NCBI RefSeq assembly: GCF_004006395.2
Contig: NZ_CP029758.2
Location: 4,216,001-4,280,000, forward strand
Length of the DNA: 64,000 nucleotides
Direction: 5' to 3'
From: Clostridium sp. AWRP
GTDB taxonomy: Bacteria > Bacillota > Clostridia > Clostridiales > Clostridiaceae
A model generated the notes under the pieces. The model did not search any database and was not told where the DNA came from. It worked only from the letters and a program-made list of their open reading frames with translations. Below, piece after piece: positions 1 to 9,588 of the stretch (position 1 is the stretch's first letter; each line of letters starts with the position of its first letter). Both the position numbers and the translations under genes were made by a program.

Positions 1-646
1 GCTGTGCAGGATCTTTTTCTATCTTTCGTCTTAAGTTTGCCATAAACACCCTTAATGATTTGGTCTCACTTCCCAAGGATGAACCCCATATTTCACGAAT
101 AATAAAATTATGAGTCAGCACCTTTCCTGAATACTTACATAAAAGTGCCATTATTTTATACTCTATAGGAGTTAAATGTATCTCTTTACCTTCTACAGTT
201 ACACGCCTTTTATCAAAATCTATAAATAGCTTTTTTACCTTAAAATTATTCAATATCTCATGTTGATCCTTGTTTACAATAAGATGCCTTAAAGACACAC
301 GAATTCTAGCAAGCAATTCACTTATACTAAAAGGTTTAGTTAAATAATCATCTGCCCCCTTATCAAGTGCCTCAACTTTCTGTCTTTCATTTCCTCTTGC
401 AGATACAACTATAATGGGAATATTGGACCATCCCCTTACTTTTTCTATAACTTCAATTCCATCAATATCTGGAAGACCCAAATCTAGTATTATAAGATCA
501 GGATTATGTGACATTACAAGAGAAATGCCCTCATTTCCCTTATCTGTTTCAATATATTTATATCCCTGGGAAGATAAGGCTGCTGTAATAAAATTTCTTA
601 TTGGTCTGTCATCTTCAATTACAAGAATATAAGGCTTACTATCCAT
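1..646 (-). CDS. kdpE: KdpE response regulator (3' end outside window)
   Basis: OmpR-family response regulator that, with KdpD, controls potassium uptake genes. The receiver domain has the acidic pair at residues 12-13, the phospho-acceptor Asp55 (in ILDLGLPD) and Lys in LTKPF; a winged-helix DNA-binding domain with LTPIEYKIMALL follows. About 215 residues lie in the window; the frame is still open at base 1, so roughly 15-20 C-terminal residues are missing compared with the usual ~230. The start is the ATG at 646-644, 12 bp after kdpD and preceded by AAGGAGGAAG, so the two are co-transcribed. No kdpFABC pump genes are visible; they may lie beyond the left edge. Confidence 0.93.
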   Translation of the reverse strand, partial: MDSKPYILVIEDDRPIRNFITAALSSQGYKYIETDKGNEGISLVMSHNPDLIILDLGLPDIDGIEVIEKVRGWSNIPIIVVSARGNERQKVEALDKGADDYLTKPFSISELLARIRVSLRHLIVNKDQHEILNNFKVKKLFIDFDKRRVTVEGKEIHLTPIEYKIMALLCKYSGKVLTHNFIIREIWGSSLGSETKSLRVFMANLRRKIEKDPAQ

Positions 647-658
647 CACTCTTCCTCC

Positions 659-3394
659 TTACATTAACTCATTACTATTACTTTCCCCTTTAGGGATATT
701 AAATCTAAAAATAGCCCCTCCTTCTTTTTTATTTTCAGCTTCAATTGTACCACAATGGGCCTCAACTATGGATTTACAAATAGTAAGTCCAAGTCCCACA
801 CCACGTCTTGAATCTGCTATACTACTTCCATTGGTAAAAAATCTATCAAATATATGGGGCAATATTTTATCTGATATTCCTATTCCATCATCTATGACTT
901 CAAAAAACACACTGTCTACACTTTCATAAACTTTTATTTGTATAAACGATTGTTTTTTAGAAAATTTTGCAGCATTCTGAATTAAATTTATAAGTACTTG
1001 CTCAATTAAATTTCCATCCATAGGAACCATTATAAGTTTCTTTGGAACATCTACCTTTATTTTATGATCTTTAAAATATTTAGAACTTCTTTGAACTGCC
1101 TCTGATACTACTTCCTCCACCAATTCTAGATTTTTATTGATTTTCATATTCCCCTCATCAAATTTAGTCATACTAAGGAGATTCTCTACAAGACTTATAA
1201 GCCATTCTGTATCGTCATAAATACCATTTAACAAGTCTTCCTTGGTCTTTTCTGGTATAAATTTACCGTTTTCTATAATAGTACTTACTGCTCCCTTAAT
1301 TCCTGCAAGGGGACTTCTTAAATCATGGGAAATAGATCTTAAAAGATTACTTCTAAGTCTCTCACGTTCAATTTCCACTTTAGATTTCTCCTGCTGCCCT
1401 ACAAGTATTTCTCTATCAAGTGCAATAGCCATTTGGCCCGTTACAGTTTCTACAATAAATTTCTGATCATGGCTTAAAAAATCTTTTTCACAGGAAACTC
1501 CAATGACTCCTAATATCTTATTTTGCACTTTTATTGGAATATAGTATCCCCTTGCCCTATAAAATGTATCTGTACCAGAACCAGCTTCCTTACCTTTCAA
1601 AAAACTCCAGTAAGCTACAGCAGCTTCATCTTTATTTAAAATTAAGTCATCTTTTTTTGATTCATCCAAATAATATACAAAAGGAGTTGAAAGCTTGTTA
1701 TCTATAGATAAGTAACATACCACAGTCCTGTCCACAAGTCTTGATAAATATTTTATAGCTATGGAAACTACATCAGAATTTCCAACTGCACTTAAAAGTT
1801 TACTAGTCACCCTGTACAATGTCTGTGTTCTCTTTTCCCTGGTATAGGACTCATCCGCGTCTTGTTGAATTTTATTTGTCAAATTTCCTATTATAAATGA
1901 CTCAATAAGTATCATTACAAATGTAATCAAATAATTTTTATCATAAAAATGAAAAGATCTCTTGGGCTGAACAAATAAATAATTAAATATAGATACACCT
2001 ACTAAAGAAGATATTATCCCCATTAAGTAACCCGTAGTCTGCATATATACGATTATAACACCTAAAATAAAAATCATAATAACATTGGCTTCTGAAAAAC
2101 CCACATAGTCAAAAATCATAGCAACACAAGTTACTATTAATAAAATTAAAACAGCTTTAATAGCTTCCTTTAAGGATAAATTGAATTCTTTACTAAATTT
2201 CTTAGTAATCTTGTCCCTTTTCCTATCATATAGTGAATTTGGTATTACATAAACATCAATATAAGAATTAGAATCCATAAGTTTATCTACTACATCTTTT
2301 GCATAAAAGTGAAATACCTTACTTGTTTTTTTGTTGTTCTTACCTATTATTATCTTAGTTATATTTCTAAATTTTGCATATTGTATAACCTGATCTGCTA
2401 TGTCATCCCCATATATTGTAACTACTTCTCCGCCTAATTGCTCTCCTAAATTAAAATATGAATTAAGTCTTTTTCTATCTTCCTTATTTAATTTCTGAGA
2501 TTTAGTAGTCTCTACATATACTACTATCCATTTTGAATGATAAACTTCTGCCATTCTTGCAGCTGTTCGTATAACCCGAAGAGATGAAGGCGATGAACTT
2601 ATACATGCAAGTATTTGATCGGAGGCAGGTACTACAGTAATCTGACCTTTCGAAAGCCTTGCAGTTTCAATTTCATAGTTTACTCTATCAGCAGTTTTCC
2701 TAAGGGCAATTTCCCTTAAAGCATATAAAGTGCTTTTAGTAAAGAAATTATGAAAGGCACTCTTTACCTGATTTCTTGCATATACTTTACCATCGCTAAA
2801 ACGCTTTAAAAGTTCATCTGGTTCTATATCTATAATTTCAACTTTATCTGCGTTATCAAATACCTTGTCTGGAATAGTTTCTCTTACGGAAATATGAGTT
2901 ATACTTTCAACTACATCATTTAAACTTTCAATGTGCTGAACATTTAACGTAGTATATACATCAATTCCAGCTTCAAGAAGCTCCTCTATATCCTGCCATC
3001 TTTTTCTATGTCTTTTTCCCTTGGCATTAGTGTGAGCAAGTTCATCTACAAGTATTATCTCAGGCTTTCTTGAAAGTGCTGCATCCAAATCAAATTCTTT
3101 TAAAATTACCCCCCTATAATCTATAACTTTGGTATTTATACTCTCAATCCCTTTAGTCAAATCCATAGTTTCTAATCTTTCATGGGATTCAATATAACCT
3201 ATCACTATATCTTTTCCCAAATTTTTAATGTCATGGGCTTCTCTAAGCATGGAATAGGTTTTCCCAACTCCTGCGGCATATCCAAAAAATATTTTTAATT
3301 TTCCTCGTTTACCTTTACTCTCTTCTTTTTCCACTTTGCTTAAAATACAATATGGATCAGGTCTTTCATTATAATCTATAATAATCGCCTCCAT
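659..3394 (-). CDS. kdpD: KdpD osmosensitive K+ channel sensor histidine kinase
   Basis: Full-length (911 aa) membrane histidine kinase that senses potassium limitation and phosphorylates KdpE. Order of domains: N-terminal KdpD domain with Walker-A-like GYAAGVGKT at residues 38-46; universal-stress-like domain near 250-370; four closely spaced membrane helices (DUF4118) near 400-510; a GAF-like segment; HisKA with SISHDLRSPL; HATPase with NAAKFSKK, DDGIGIS and GVGLGL. It follows a 45-residue membrane microprotein by 28 bp and precedes kdpE by 12 bp, giving one operon. Family assignment is firm; which transporter genes it controls here is inferred from the shared promoter motif with kimA. Confidence 0.97.
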   Translation of the reverse strand: MEAIIIDYNERPDPYCILSKVEKEESKGKRGKLKIFFGYAAGVGKTYSMLREAHDIKNLGKDIVIGYIESHERLETMDLTKGIESINTKVIDYRGVILKEFDLDAALSRKPEIILVDELAHTNAKGKRHRKRWQDIEELLEAGIDVYTTLNVQHIESLNDVVESITHISVRETIPDKVFDNADKVEIIDIEPDELLKRFSDGKVYARNQVKSAFHNFFTKSTLYALREIALRKTADRVNYEIETARLSKGQITVVPASDQILACISSSPSSLRVIRTAARMAEVYHSKWIVVYVETTKSQKLNKEDRKRLNSYFNLGEQLGGEVVTIYGDDIADQVIQYAKFRNITKIIIGKNNKKTSKVFHFYAKDVVDKLMDSNSYIDVYVIPNSLYDRKRDKITKKFSKEFNLSLKEAIKAVLILLIVTCVAMIFDYVGFSEANVIMIFILGVIIVYMQTTGYLMGIISSLVGVSIFNYLFVQPKRSFHFYDKNYLITFVMILIESFIIGNLTNKIQQDADESYTREKRTQTLYRVTSKLLSAVGNSDVVSIAIKYLSRLVDRTVVCYLSIDNKLSTPFVYYLDESKKDDLILNKDEAAVAYWSFLKGKEAGSGTDTFYRARGYYIPIKVQNKILGVIGVSCEKDFLSHDQKFIVETVTGQMAIALDREILVGQQEKSKVEIERERLRSNLLRSISHDLRSPLAGIKGAVSTIIENGKFIPEKTKEDLLNGIYDDTEWLISLVENLLSMTKFDEGNMKINKNLELVEEVVSEAVQRSSKYFKDHKIKVDVPKKLIMVPMDGNLIEQVLINLIQNAAKFSKKQSFIQIKVYESVDSVFFEVIDDGIGISDKILPHIFDRFFTNGSSIADSRRGVGLGLTICKSIVEAHCGTIEAENKKEGGAIFRFNIPKGESNSNELM

Positions 3395-3422
3395 ATAGAA
3401 CTTGTATCACGTATTTATTTTC

Positions 3423-3560
3423 TCATTTTTGTAGATAAAATGTAACTTGTTTTTCATAAAATTTATTGAATTCAATTCTACCACCCTCAACTTTCTTTAC
3501 AAAAACCACTATAAATACAACAATAATTATACATAATATTATAACACCCATCTTCTCCAT
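3423..3560 (-). CDS. 45-residue single-helix membrane microprotein upstream of kdpD
   Basis: Short ORF just upstream of kdpD. It starts at the ATG 3560-3558 behind AGTAGGTGAT and ends at TGA 3425-3423, 28 bp before kdpD. The product has MEKMG, then a strongly hydrophobic run of about 17 residues (VIILCIIIVVFIVVF), then a basic, amphipathic tail rich in Lys, Glu and aromatic residues. This predicts one membrane helix with a cytoplasmic tail. It is longer than KdpF (about 29 residues) and I do not recognise a family. Position and ribosome site suggest a small partner of KdpD or of a K+ transporter; that role is inference. Confidence 0.6.
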   Translation of the reverse strand: MEKMGVIILCIIIVVFIVVFVKKVEGGRIEFNKFYEKQVTFYLQK

Positions 3561-3622
3561 GATACTATCACCTACTTCTCCACTTATTCAACTCTAATAC
3601 TATGATTTCAGATATAAAATTA

Positions 3623-3661
3623 GAGTTAAGATAAACCCTACCTATGTAAAAATTGCATAAA
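3623..3661 (-). promoter_or_regulatory. Candidate KdpE-type operator and promoter of the kdpD operon
   Basis: On the minus strand, TTTATG and TTTACA lie 11 bp apart (3661-3656 and 3650-3645), then ATCTTAACTC at 3632-3623 and, 24 bp after TTAACT, a TATTAG -10 candidate. The same parts with the same spacings occur upstream of kimA at 5731-5798. Repeats one helical turn apart suit an OmpR-type dimer such as KdpE; binding is inferred. Confidence 0.5.
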
Positions 3662-3676
3662 TGTTTTATTCCAAAA

Positions 3677-3705
3677 AAAGAAATCCACAAAATGTGAACT
3701 TCTTT
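3677..3705 (-). terminator. Terminator after kimA
   Basis: 13-bp stem with a TTT loop followed by TTTTTT on the minus strand. The two imperfect pairs are G-U wobbles when read as minus-strand RNA but A-C mismatches on plus, which fixes the direction. It lies about 90 bp after the kimA stop and separates it from the kdp operon. Confidence 0.75.
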
Positions 3706-3797
3706 CTTTATTTTATATTTCTTTTACTATATCGTTTAATTTTTTGTATATCATCATTATTGTTTTGTATTGTTTATTTGTCCTTCTTCATACGTAT

Positions 3798-5654
3798 TTA
3801 ATTTTCATCTATTATATAAGGTACCGTAACTATTGCTATATTTCTTCTTTTAAGAAGAATGGTTTTAATCAATAATGCAGTTTGATTGTGCAAAATATTT
3901 CCCCACCATTTAGTAACTACAAATTGTGGGAGTACAACAGTTATTGTATCCTTAGGTCCCGCAGAATACTCTTCAGAATCTATAAACTTTGCAAGAGGTT
4001 TTATAATGCTTCTATAAGGAGATTTTTTAACTATTATAGGTATACCTATATTATATTCATTCCATTTCTTTAAAAGTTTATTAGTGACCTCATCATCTAC
4101 AGAAACATGAAATACTATTATATTCTCAGATATAGTTCTAGCATAATTTAAAGCTTTCAGGAAAGATTTATTTAAGGTATCTATAGGTACTATTACATAC
4201 CTCTTTTGTCCCTCAAAACTTACCTTCTCATATTTTCTCAGTTCATCCATGGAAAGCCTCAGCTGCTGTGCAACTTTTAAGTAATGTCTTTTTATTTTTT
4301 CCATAGTATATACAATTATAGGTATAAGTATGAAAACTACCCATGCACCACGGGTAAACCTGGTAACTCCTATAATAATAGTTGTAACAAAAGTTAACAC
4401 TCCACCTAATCCATTTATAAATGCCTTGTGTTTCCATCCATTTATTTTAATTTTAGTCCATCTTTTGAACATACCGCACTGAGATAAAGTAAATGATATA
4501 AACACTCCTACAGCATAAAGTCCTAGCAAGTAGTGAGTATCTCCCTTAAATATTACAACTAATATAGCAGCTAGCAAACCAAGCATTATTATACCATTAG
4601 AGTAATTAAGTCTTTTACCACGTTTTGCAAACTGTCTTGGGGCATATCCATCTTTAGCCATAAGAGCAAGCAACAGCGGAAGTCCTGCAAAAGCAGTGTT
4701 ACACGCCATAACAAGTATAACAGCTGTAGCTGCCTGAATTATATAAAATAAAACTCCTCCATTAAATACCTGCCACGAAATCTGAGCAACTACAGTTACA
4801 TTAGAACTTGGAACAGCATGATAAAGTGCAGCCAAATAGGAAATTCCACCAAACATTAAAAGTACTATAAAAGCTAAAAGCATTAATACAATCTTAGCAT
4901 TTTTCTGTGATGGCTCCCTAAAGTTTGGGACTCCATTACTTACAGCTTCTACACCTGTTAAAGCTGTACATCCTGCTGCAAAAGCCTTTAAAAATAGGAA
5001 TATGGTTATAGTTCCAGAAACATCTGGTATCTTATAACTGGATTTAGGTACATATCCCATAAAATTTATTTTTATTACCCCCCATATAAGCATAACTAAT
5101 ATTAAAAATATAAATATATAGGTTGGAACTCCAAATACCTTCGAAGATTCTCTTATTCCTTTTAAATTTCCAATTACTAAAATTGTTATAAGTGCTAAAG
5201 TAATAGTAACTGTGTGTGGAAGCAAGGATGGTATTGCTGAAGTTATAGCTGCAGTTCCTGCCGAAGCACTTACTGCTACAGTCAATATATAATCAATAAT
5301 TAAAGAAGCACCTGCTACAAGACCAGCGGTTGTCCCTAAATTATCCGTTGCTACAATATAAGAACCTCCACCAGCTGGATAGGCATCTATAGTTTGTCTA
5401 TATGAAAATATAAGCATAAACAGCAAAAATATAATACATAGCGAAGCATAGAGCATATATCTATAGGACAAAAGACCCATAACCGGCATAAGTATCAATA
5501 ATATTTCTTCTCCAGCATAAGCCACAGAGGAAATAGCATCACTTGACATTATTGGCAGTCCCCAAAATACATTGAACTTTTCACCTTTTAATTCTTCAGT
5601 TTTTAAGCTTTTACCTATAATTGCATTTGAGACATTTCCTAAATTTAAATTCAT
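3798..5654 (-). CDS. kimA: KimA-type (YdaO-like) potassium transporter, APC superfamily
   Basis: Membrane protein of 618 residues. About twelve hydrophobic helices fill the first ~450 residues, with the family-typical LPIMSSDAISSVAYAGEE near the N-terminus and YPAGGGSY after helix 2. A soluble C-terminal domain of about 150 residues follows. The layout matches Bacillus subtilis KimA, a high-affinity K+ importer whose C-terminal domain binds c-di-AMP. The start chosen is the ATG at 5654, eight bases after GGAGG; an in-frame GTG nine bases earlier lies against the ribosome site. Its neighbours kdpD/kdpE and the shared promoter motif support a potassium role over amino-acid transport. Confidence 0.82.
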   Translation of the reverse strand: MNLNLGNVSNAIIGKSLKTEELKGEKFNVFWGLPIMSSDAISSVAYAGEEILLILMPVMGLLSYRYMLYASLCIIFLLFMLIFSYRQTIDAYPAGGGSYIVATDNLGTTAGLVAGASLIIDYILTVAVSASAGTAAITSAIPSLLPHTVTITLALITILVIGNLKGIRESSKVFGVPTYIFIFLILVMLIWGVIKINFMGYVPKSSYKIPDVSGTITIFLFLKAFAAGCTALTGVEAVSNGVPNFREPSQKNAKIVLMLLAFIVLLMFGGISYLAALYHAVPSSNVTVVAQISWQVFNGGVLFYIIQAATAVILVMACNTAFAGLPLLLALMAKDGYAPRQFAKRGKRLNYSNGIIMLGLLAAILVVIFKGDTHYLLGLYAVGVFISFTLSQCGMFKRWTKIKINGWKHKAFINGLGGVLTFVTTIIIGVTRFTRGAWVVFILIPIIVYTMEKIKRHYLKVAQQLRLSMDELRKYEKVSFEGQKRYVIVPIDTLNKSFLKALNYARTISENIIVFHVSVDDEVTNKLLKKWNEYNIGIPIIVKKSPYRSIIKPLAKFIDSEEYSAGPKDTITVVLPQFVVTKWWGNILHNQTALLIKTILLKRRNIAIVTVPYIIDEN

Positions 5655-5730
5655 TTTTAACACCTCCTAAACGTAAATTGAATATATTAATAAACTCCTT
5701 GCCAAAAGCTAATTTCTTAATTTCGATTTT

Positions 5731-5798
5731 ATTATATTACCACCTTGAACATAAATTTTGAGTTAAGATTGTACTTGCCTGTATAAAGATTCTATAAA
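5731..5798 (-). promoter_or_regulatory. Candidate KdpE-type operator and promoter of kimA
   Basis: On the minus strand two perfect TTTATA boxes 11 bp apart (5798-5793, 5787-5782) are followed by ATCTTAACTC (5769-5760) and a TATAAT -10 candidate (5736-5731). All spacings equal those in front of the kdpD operon. A long AT-rich leader separates this from the kimA start; it shows no recognisable c-di-AMP riboswitch. Confidence 0.5.
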
Positions 5799-5905
5799 GA
5801 TTTTATTTTAAAGTGCATGAATACATTTTCACAATCTTATTTCATCTCGAACTTAAAGAAGACTTAAGCTTTCGCAGATATTTTTTATCCATGGGAATAT
5901 AAAAT

Positions 5906-5947
5906 AAAAGAACTGATGCACTAATTAATTAGTATATCAGTCCTTTT
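5906..5947 (-). terminator. Terminator after the nucleoside ABC operon
   Basis: A 21-bp imperfect stem with almost no loop (centre AATTAATT). On the minus strand two of the three imperfect pairs become G-U wobbles, and the 3' arm runs into TTCTTTTATTTTA. It ends the operon whose last gene stops at 6001. Confidence 0.7.
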
Positions 5948-6000
5948 AAGACGTATATATGTTTTTAAATAATCAATAATTGATAGTGTAAAGTTGAAAA

Positions 6001-6933
6001 TTATCTTTCTTCCCTTGAATATGAAATACCTAAAGCTTTAGGCATAGCTGAAGGTCTACTTTTAGTTTCTCTGGTTGTAAAGATTAGAACTACAAAAGTA
6101 AAAATATAAGGAAGCATTTGTAGTATGTATGTAGGAATAACAAAACCAAAAGCTTGAAGGTGAAGTCCCAGTGAACTTATAATTCCAAAAATGTAAGCTC
6201 CTACTACAGCACGAATTGGATCCCACAATGCAAATATCACAAGAGCTATGGCAATCCATCCCCGCCCTGCTGTCATATTTTCACTCCATGAAGGAGAATA
6301 AGCAAGAGATATATAGGCACCTCCTGCCCCGGACAGCATACCACCTAAAATAACACATATATATCTTACCAAAAAAATATTTATTCCTGCAGCATCTGCA
6401 GCACCAGGATTTTCTCCAGCGGCCCTTACTATAAGTCCCGATTTAGTTTTATAAAGCACAAACCAAATTACAAAAACCAATATAAAACTCAAATACACCA
6501 AAAGATCATTTTTGAAAAGTATTGTTCCTATTACTGGTATTTTACTTAAAAGTGGAATATCTATAGCTTTAAATGAAGCAGCTGGAAGCGCTCCTATGTA
6601 AGATTTCCCAAGGTATGCACTAAGTCCCGTTCCAAATATAGTAAGTGCCACACCACTAGCTACCTGATTGGCTTTTAACTTTATAGTGAGAACAGCATGA
6701 AAAAATGCTAAAGCCGCACCAGCTGTAATCCCTGCTATAAATCCCAACCATTGATTTTTAGTATGAATGCTAACTATAAATCCTGTCACAGCACCTACAA
6801 GCATCATGCCTTCTACACCTAAATTCATTACTCCTGCTCTCTCTGATATAAGTTCTCCAAGACAAGCATATAATAAAGGCGTTCCTGCAATAACTCCCGC
6901 TGCAAACACTGAAATTATAAAAGTACTATTCAT
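6001..6933 (-). CDS. Nucleoside-type ABC transporter permease (BPD_transp_2), second subunit
   Basis: Inner-membrane permease of 310 residues with about eight to ten hydrophobic helices and the family segment TPLLYACLGELISERAGVMNLGVEGMMLVGA near the N-terminus, as in YufQ/NupC of BMP-linked purine nucleoside importers. It is the last gene of a four-gene operon, four bases after the first permease. Together with that permease, the double ATPase and the BMP lipoprotein it forms an importer for nucleosides or related bases; the exact substrate cannot be read from sequence. Confidence 0.9.
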   Translation of the reverse strand: MNSTFIISVFAAGVIAGTPLLYACLGELISERAGVMNLGVEGMMLVGAVTGFIVSIHTKNQWLGFIAGITAGAALAFFHAVLTIKLKANQVASGVALTIFGTGLSAYLGKSYIGALPAASFKAIDIPLLSKIPVIGTILFKNDLLVYLSFILVFVIWFVLYKTKSGLIVRAAGENPGAADAAGINIFLVRYICVILGGMLSGAGGAYISLAYSPSWSENMTAGRGWIAIALVIFALWDPIRAVVGAYIFGIISSLGLHLQAFGFVIPTYILQMLPYIFTFVVLIFTTRETKSRPSAMPKALGISYSREER

Positions 6934-6937
6934 GTTA

Positions 6938-8008
6938 TCAAGCTTCCTTTCTCACTAATTTATACTTGAGTAATATTTCGCTCCCCAGTACGAAAAGTAA
7001 TATGGCACCTTGAAACATTAGAACCATACTTAACGAAAAGCCTGATGTCTGCAAATTATATCCTCCTACAAAAAGGCCTCCCATAAAGAAAGAAACTATA
7101 ACTATTCCCAAAGGACTAAGTCTTGCCAGAAGTGCAATTATAACTGCTGTATATCCATATCCAGGTGATATATTCTGTTGAAGTTTATGAATAGCTCCTG
7201 ATACCTCTACCATTCCTGCAATTCCCGCAATTCCTCCACTTATAAACATAACAATTAAAATATTTCGAACATAATTCATACCTGCATAGATGGCGGTACT
7301 TTTATTACCACCGCTTACCCGTATCTCATACCCCCATCTAGAATACTTTAAAACAATAAACATCAACACTGATATTCCTATTCCAATAAATAGCCCTATA
7401 TTTATATCTGTATTACCAAAGGAAGTTAAAGTTGCACTTTTAGAAAAAGTGGCACTTACGGGGAAATTTTTGCCCTTTGGATCTTTCCAAGGGCCAAATA
7501 CCAGGTATTGAACCCATAATATAGCTATATAATTGAGAAGTAATGTAGTTATAGTTTCATTTATATTTAAAAACGCCTTTGGAATTGCTGCAACCATTGA
7601 CCATAATCCACCTGCTATAAAACCTGCTATCATCATAAATGGCAGCAATTCATAGGCAGGCATGTTTGGAAAAGATAGTGCAGCCCAAGAAGCTCCAAAA
7701 GCTCCCATGAAAAACTGACCTTCAGCACCTATATTCCAGAGCTGCATACGAAAAGCCAGTGATACTCCAAGAGAAGTAAGCATAAGTGGTATAGATTTCG
7801 CTACAGTTTCTGAAATCCCATAAGTTGAACCAAAAGCACCAGAAAATATTTGGGAACATACATCTATAGGATCATTTCCAGTAATAGCAATGATAATAGC
7901 TGAAAATGCAATTCCACCAATTACAGATATAATAGAAACCATTACCTTTTTCATCATAGAACAGGAGTCCGTTTTTTTTAGTTTCCATCCTTTAAACACG
8001 TCAATCAC
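6938..8008 (-). CDS. Nucleoside-type ABC transporter permease (BPD_transp_2), first subunit
   Basis: Permease of 356 residues with a cytoplasmic N-terminus and about ten membrane helices; LWNIGAEGQFFMGAFGA is the conserved family segment, as in YufP/NupB. It overlaps the ATPase gene by 8 bp and is followed after 4 bp by the second permease, so the two should be made together as a heterodimeric channel. Confidence 0.9.
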   Translation of the reverse strand: MIDVFKGWKLKKTDSCSMMKKVMVSIISVIGGIAFSAIIIAITGNDPIDVCSQIFSGAFGSTYGISETVAKSIPLMLTSLGVSLAFRMQLWNIGAEGQFFMGAFGASWAALSFPNMPAYELLPFMMIAGFIAGGLWSMVAAIPKAFLNINETITTLLLNYIAILWVQYLVFGPWKDPKGKNFPVSATFSKSATLTSFGNTDINIGLFIGIGISVLMFIVLKYSRWGYEIRVSGGNKSTAIYAGMNYVRNILIVMFISGGIAGIAGMVEVSGAIHKLQQNISPGYGYTAVIIALLARLSPLGIVIVSFFMGGLFVGGYNLQTSGFSLSMVLMFQGAILLFVLGSEILLKYKLVRKEA

Positions 8009-9518
8009 TGTAATTCTCCTTTCTACTTCCAGACATCATTAGTCCAATAGATTCCATAGTGACCTCAGATGAATCTACTATTCCCATAATAGAGCCCTCA
8101 TGCAAGACACATATTCTATCTGAAAGCTGTATTAAATCTTCCAGTTCTTCGGAAATGAGAAGAATTGCCCTACCTTTATTTCTTTCATCTATTAAAAGCT
8201 TTTTTATATATTCCGAGGCACCTATATCAAGTCCTCTAAAAGGGTATGCCAAAACAATAAGATTTGGATCTGACTGTATTTCTCTAGCTAAAAGAAGTTT
8301 TTGCATATTTCCCCCTGACATAGTTTTCACAGGAGTATTCAAAGAAGCTATCTTGATATGAAATTTTTTTATTATATTAACTGTGTTATCATACACTTTT
8401 CTCCAGTTAATATGATATCCTGGCATCTTTCGATAATTTTCAAGTATCATGTTTTCGCAAGCATTCATGTCAGCTACAAGACCTACAGTCATCCTATCTT
8501 CTGGTACATAACTTATTCCCTTATCTATAAATTTTCTTCTACTTTCATTTATACAATTTGCTTCATTTAAAAATATGTTTCCTTTTTTTATTGGTGTCAA
8601 ACCTGAAATAACTTCTGCTAGTTCCTTCTGACCATTGTCATCAATACCTGCAACTCCAAATATTTCTCCTTCATGTACGCTAAATGATATATTTCTTAGT
8701 TTTACAGATCCACTTTTATCTTCTGAACACACATCTTTCAATTCCAAAATTTTCTTTCCATTTGATACTGTTCTTTTACTAGAAATATGTACTATATTTT
8801 CGCCTACCATCATTTTCGCCATATCTTTTTCTTCAACATCTTTTGTATTAAAAGTACCCATGGATTTTCCATCACGCAGCACTGTAATTCTATTAGTATT
8901 TTCCATTACTTCTCTCATTTTATGTGATATCACTATAATGGATTTTCCCTTTTTAGCTAAAATACCTAGTGTTTTATAAAGTACTTCCCCTTCCTTAGGG
9001 GTAAGTACTGCTGTAGGTTCATCCATTATAAGTATTTTTGCACCATACATAAGTACTTTTACAATCTCAACCTTTTGTTGTTCTCCTACTGTAAGTTGCC
9101 ATATTTTAGCTTTAGGATTTACATAAAGTCCATATTCTTGAGCACTTTTTTCAATTTCATCTTCAATATGTTTTTTATTATAAATTTGTTTTAAATTTCT
9201 AAGTCCTAACATTATGTTTTCTGCCACAGTAAAAGCTCTTACTAACTTAAAATGCTGATGCACCATACCTATGCCACAAGCTATGGCATCTTTAGGAGAG
9301 TTGAATTCAACATTTTTCCCATTTATCTCTATTTCACCGCTATCTGGTTTATATAGACCCGTTAATATATTCATAAGGGTGCTTTTGCCTGCTCCATTCT
9401 CACCTAAAAGAGCATGAATTTCTCCAGCATTTAATGAGAATGAGATTTTATCATTAACTGCTATTCCTGAAAACTCTTTTGAAATATTAGTCATTTCAAC
9501 TATAGGTTGTTTCTCCAT
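8001..9518 (-). CDS. Nucleoside-type ABC transporter ATPase with two nucleotide-binding domains
   Basis: 505-residue double ATPase of the YufO/NupA and RbsA type. The N-terminal domain has Walker A GENGAGKST, signature LTVGEQQKVEI and Walker B ILIMDEPTAVL. The C-terminal domain keeps the signature SGGNMQK but has GIDDNGQKE in place of Walker A and AYPFRGLD in place of Walker B, which is normal in this family and marks a degenerate second site. It energises the two permeases downstream. A stable hairpin separates it from the lipoprotein gene. Confidence 0.93.
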   Translation of the reverse strand: MEKQPIVEMTNISKEFSGIAVNDKISFSLNAGEIHALLGENGAGKSTLMNILTGLYKPDSGEIEINGKNVEFNSPKDAIACGIGMVHQHFKLVRAFTVAENIMLGLRNLKQIYNKKHIEDEIEKSAQEYGLYVNPKAKIWQLTVGEQQKVEIVKVLMYGAKILIMDEPTAVLTPKEGEVLYKTLGILAKKGKSIIVISHKMREVMENTNRITVLRDGKSMGTFNTKDVEEKDMAKMMVGENIVHISSKRTVSNGKKILELKDVCSEDKSGSVKLRNISFSVHEGEIFGVAGIDDNGQKELAEVISGLTPIKKGNIFLNEANCINESRRKFIDKGISYVPEDRMTVGLVADMNACENMILENYRKMPGYHINWRKVYDNTVNIIKKFHIKIASLNTPVKTMSGGNMQKLLLAREIQSDPNLIVLAYPFRGLDIGASEYIKKLLIDERNKGRAILLISEELEDLIQLSDRICVLHEGSIMGIVDSSEVTMESIGLMMSGSRKENYSD

Positions 9519-9540
9519 GTTATCACTCCCAACCTTTAAA

Positions 9541-9578
9541 GTTTACATACCGACTCATTTAAAAGTCGGTATGTAAAC
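9541..9578. terminator. Hairpin between the lipoprotein and ATPase genes
   Basis: 15-bp perfect stem (GTTTACATACCGACT and its complement) with an 8-base loop in the gap between bmp and the ATPase gene. It has no long U-run, so it is more likely a partial terminator or mRNA-stabilising hairpin that keeps binding-protein levels above transporter levels. Confidence 0.6.
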
Positions 9579-9588
9579 ATAATCTATT

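Noticed and set aside
5655..6000. c-di-AMP (ydaO) riboswitch upstream of kimA
   Set aside because: The leader lacks the conserved GC-rich core of that riboswitch; it shows only AT-rich DNA and the KdpE-like motif.
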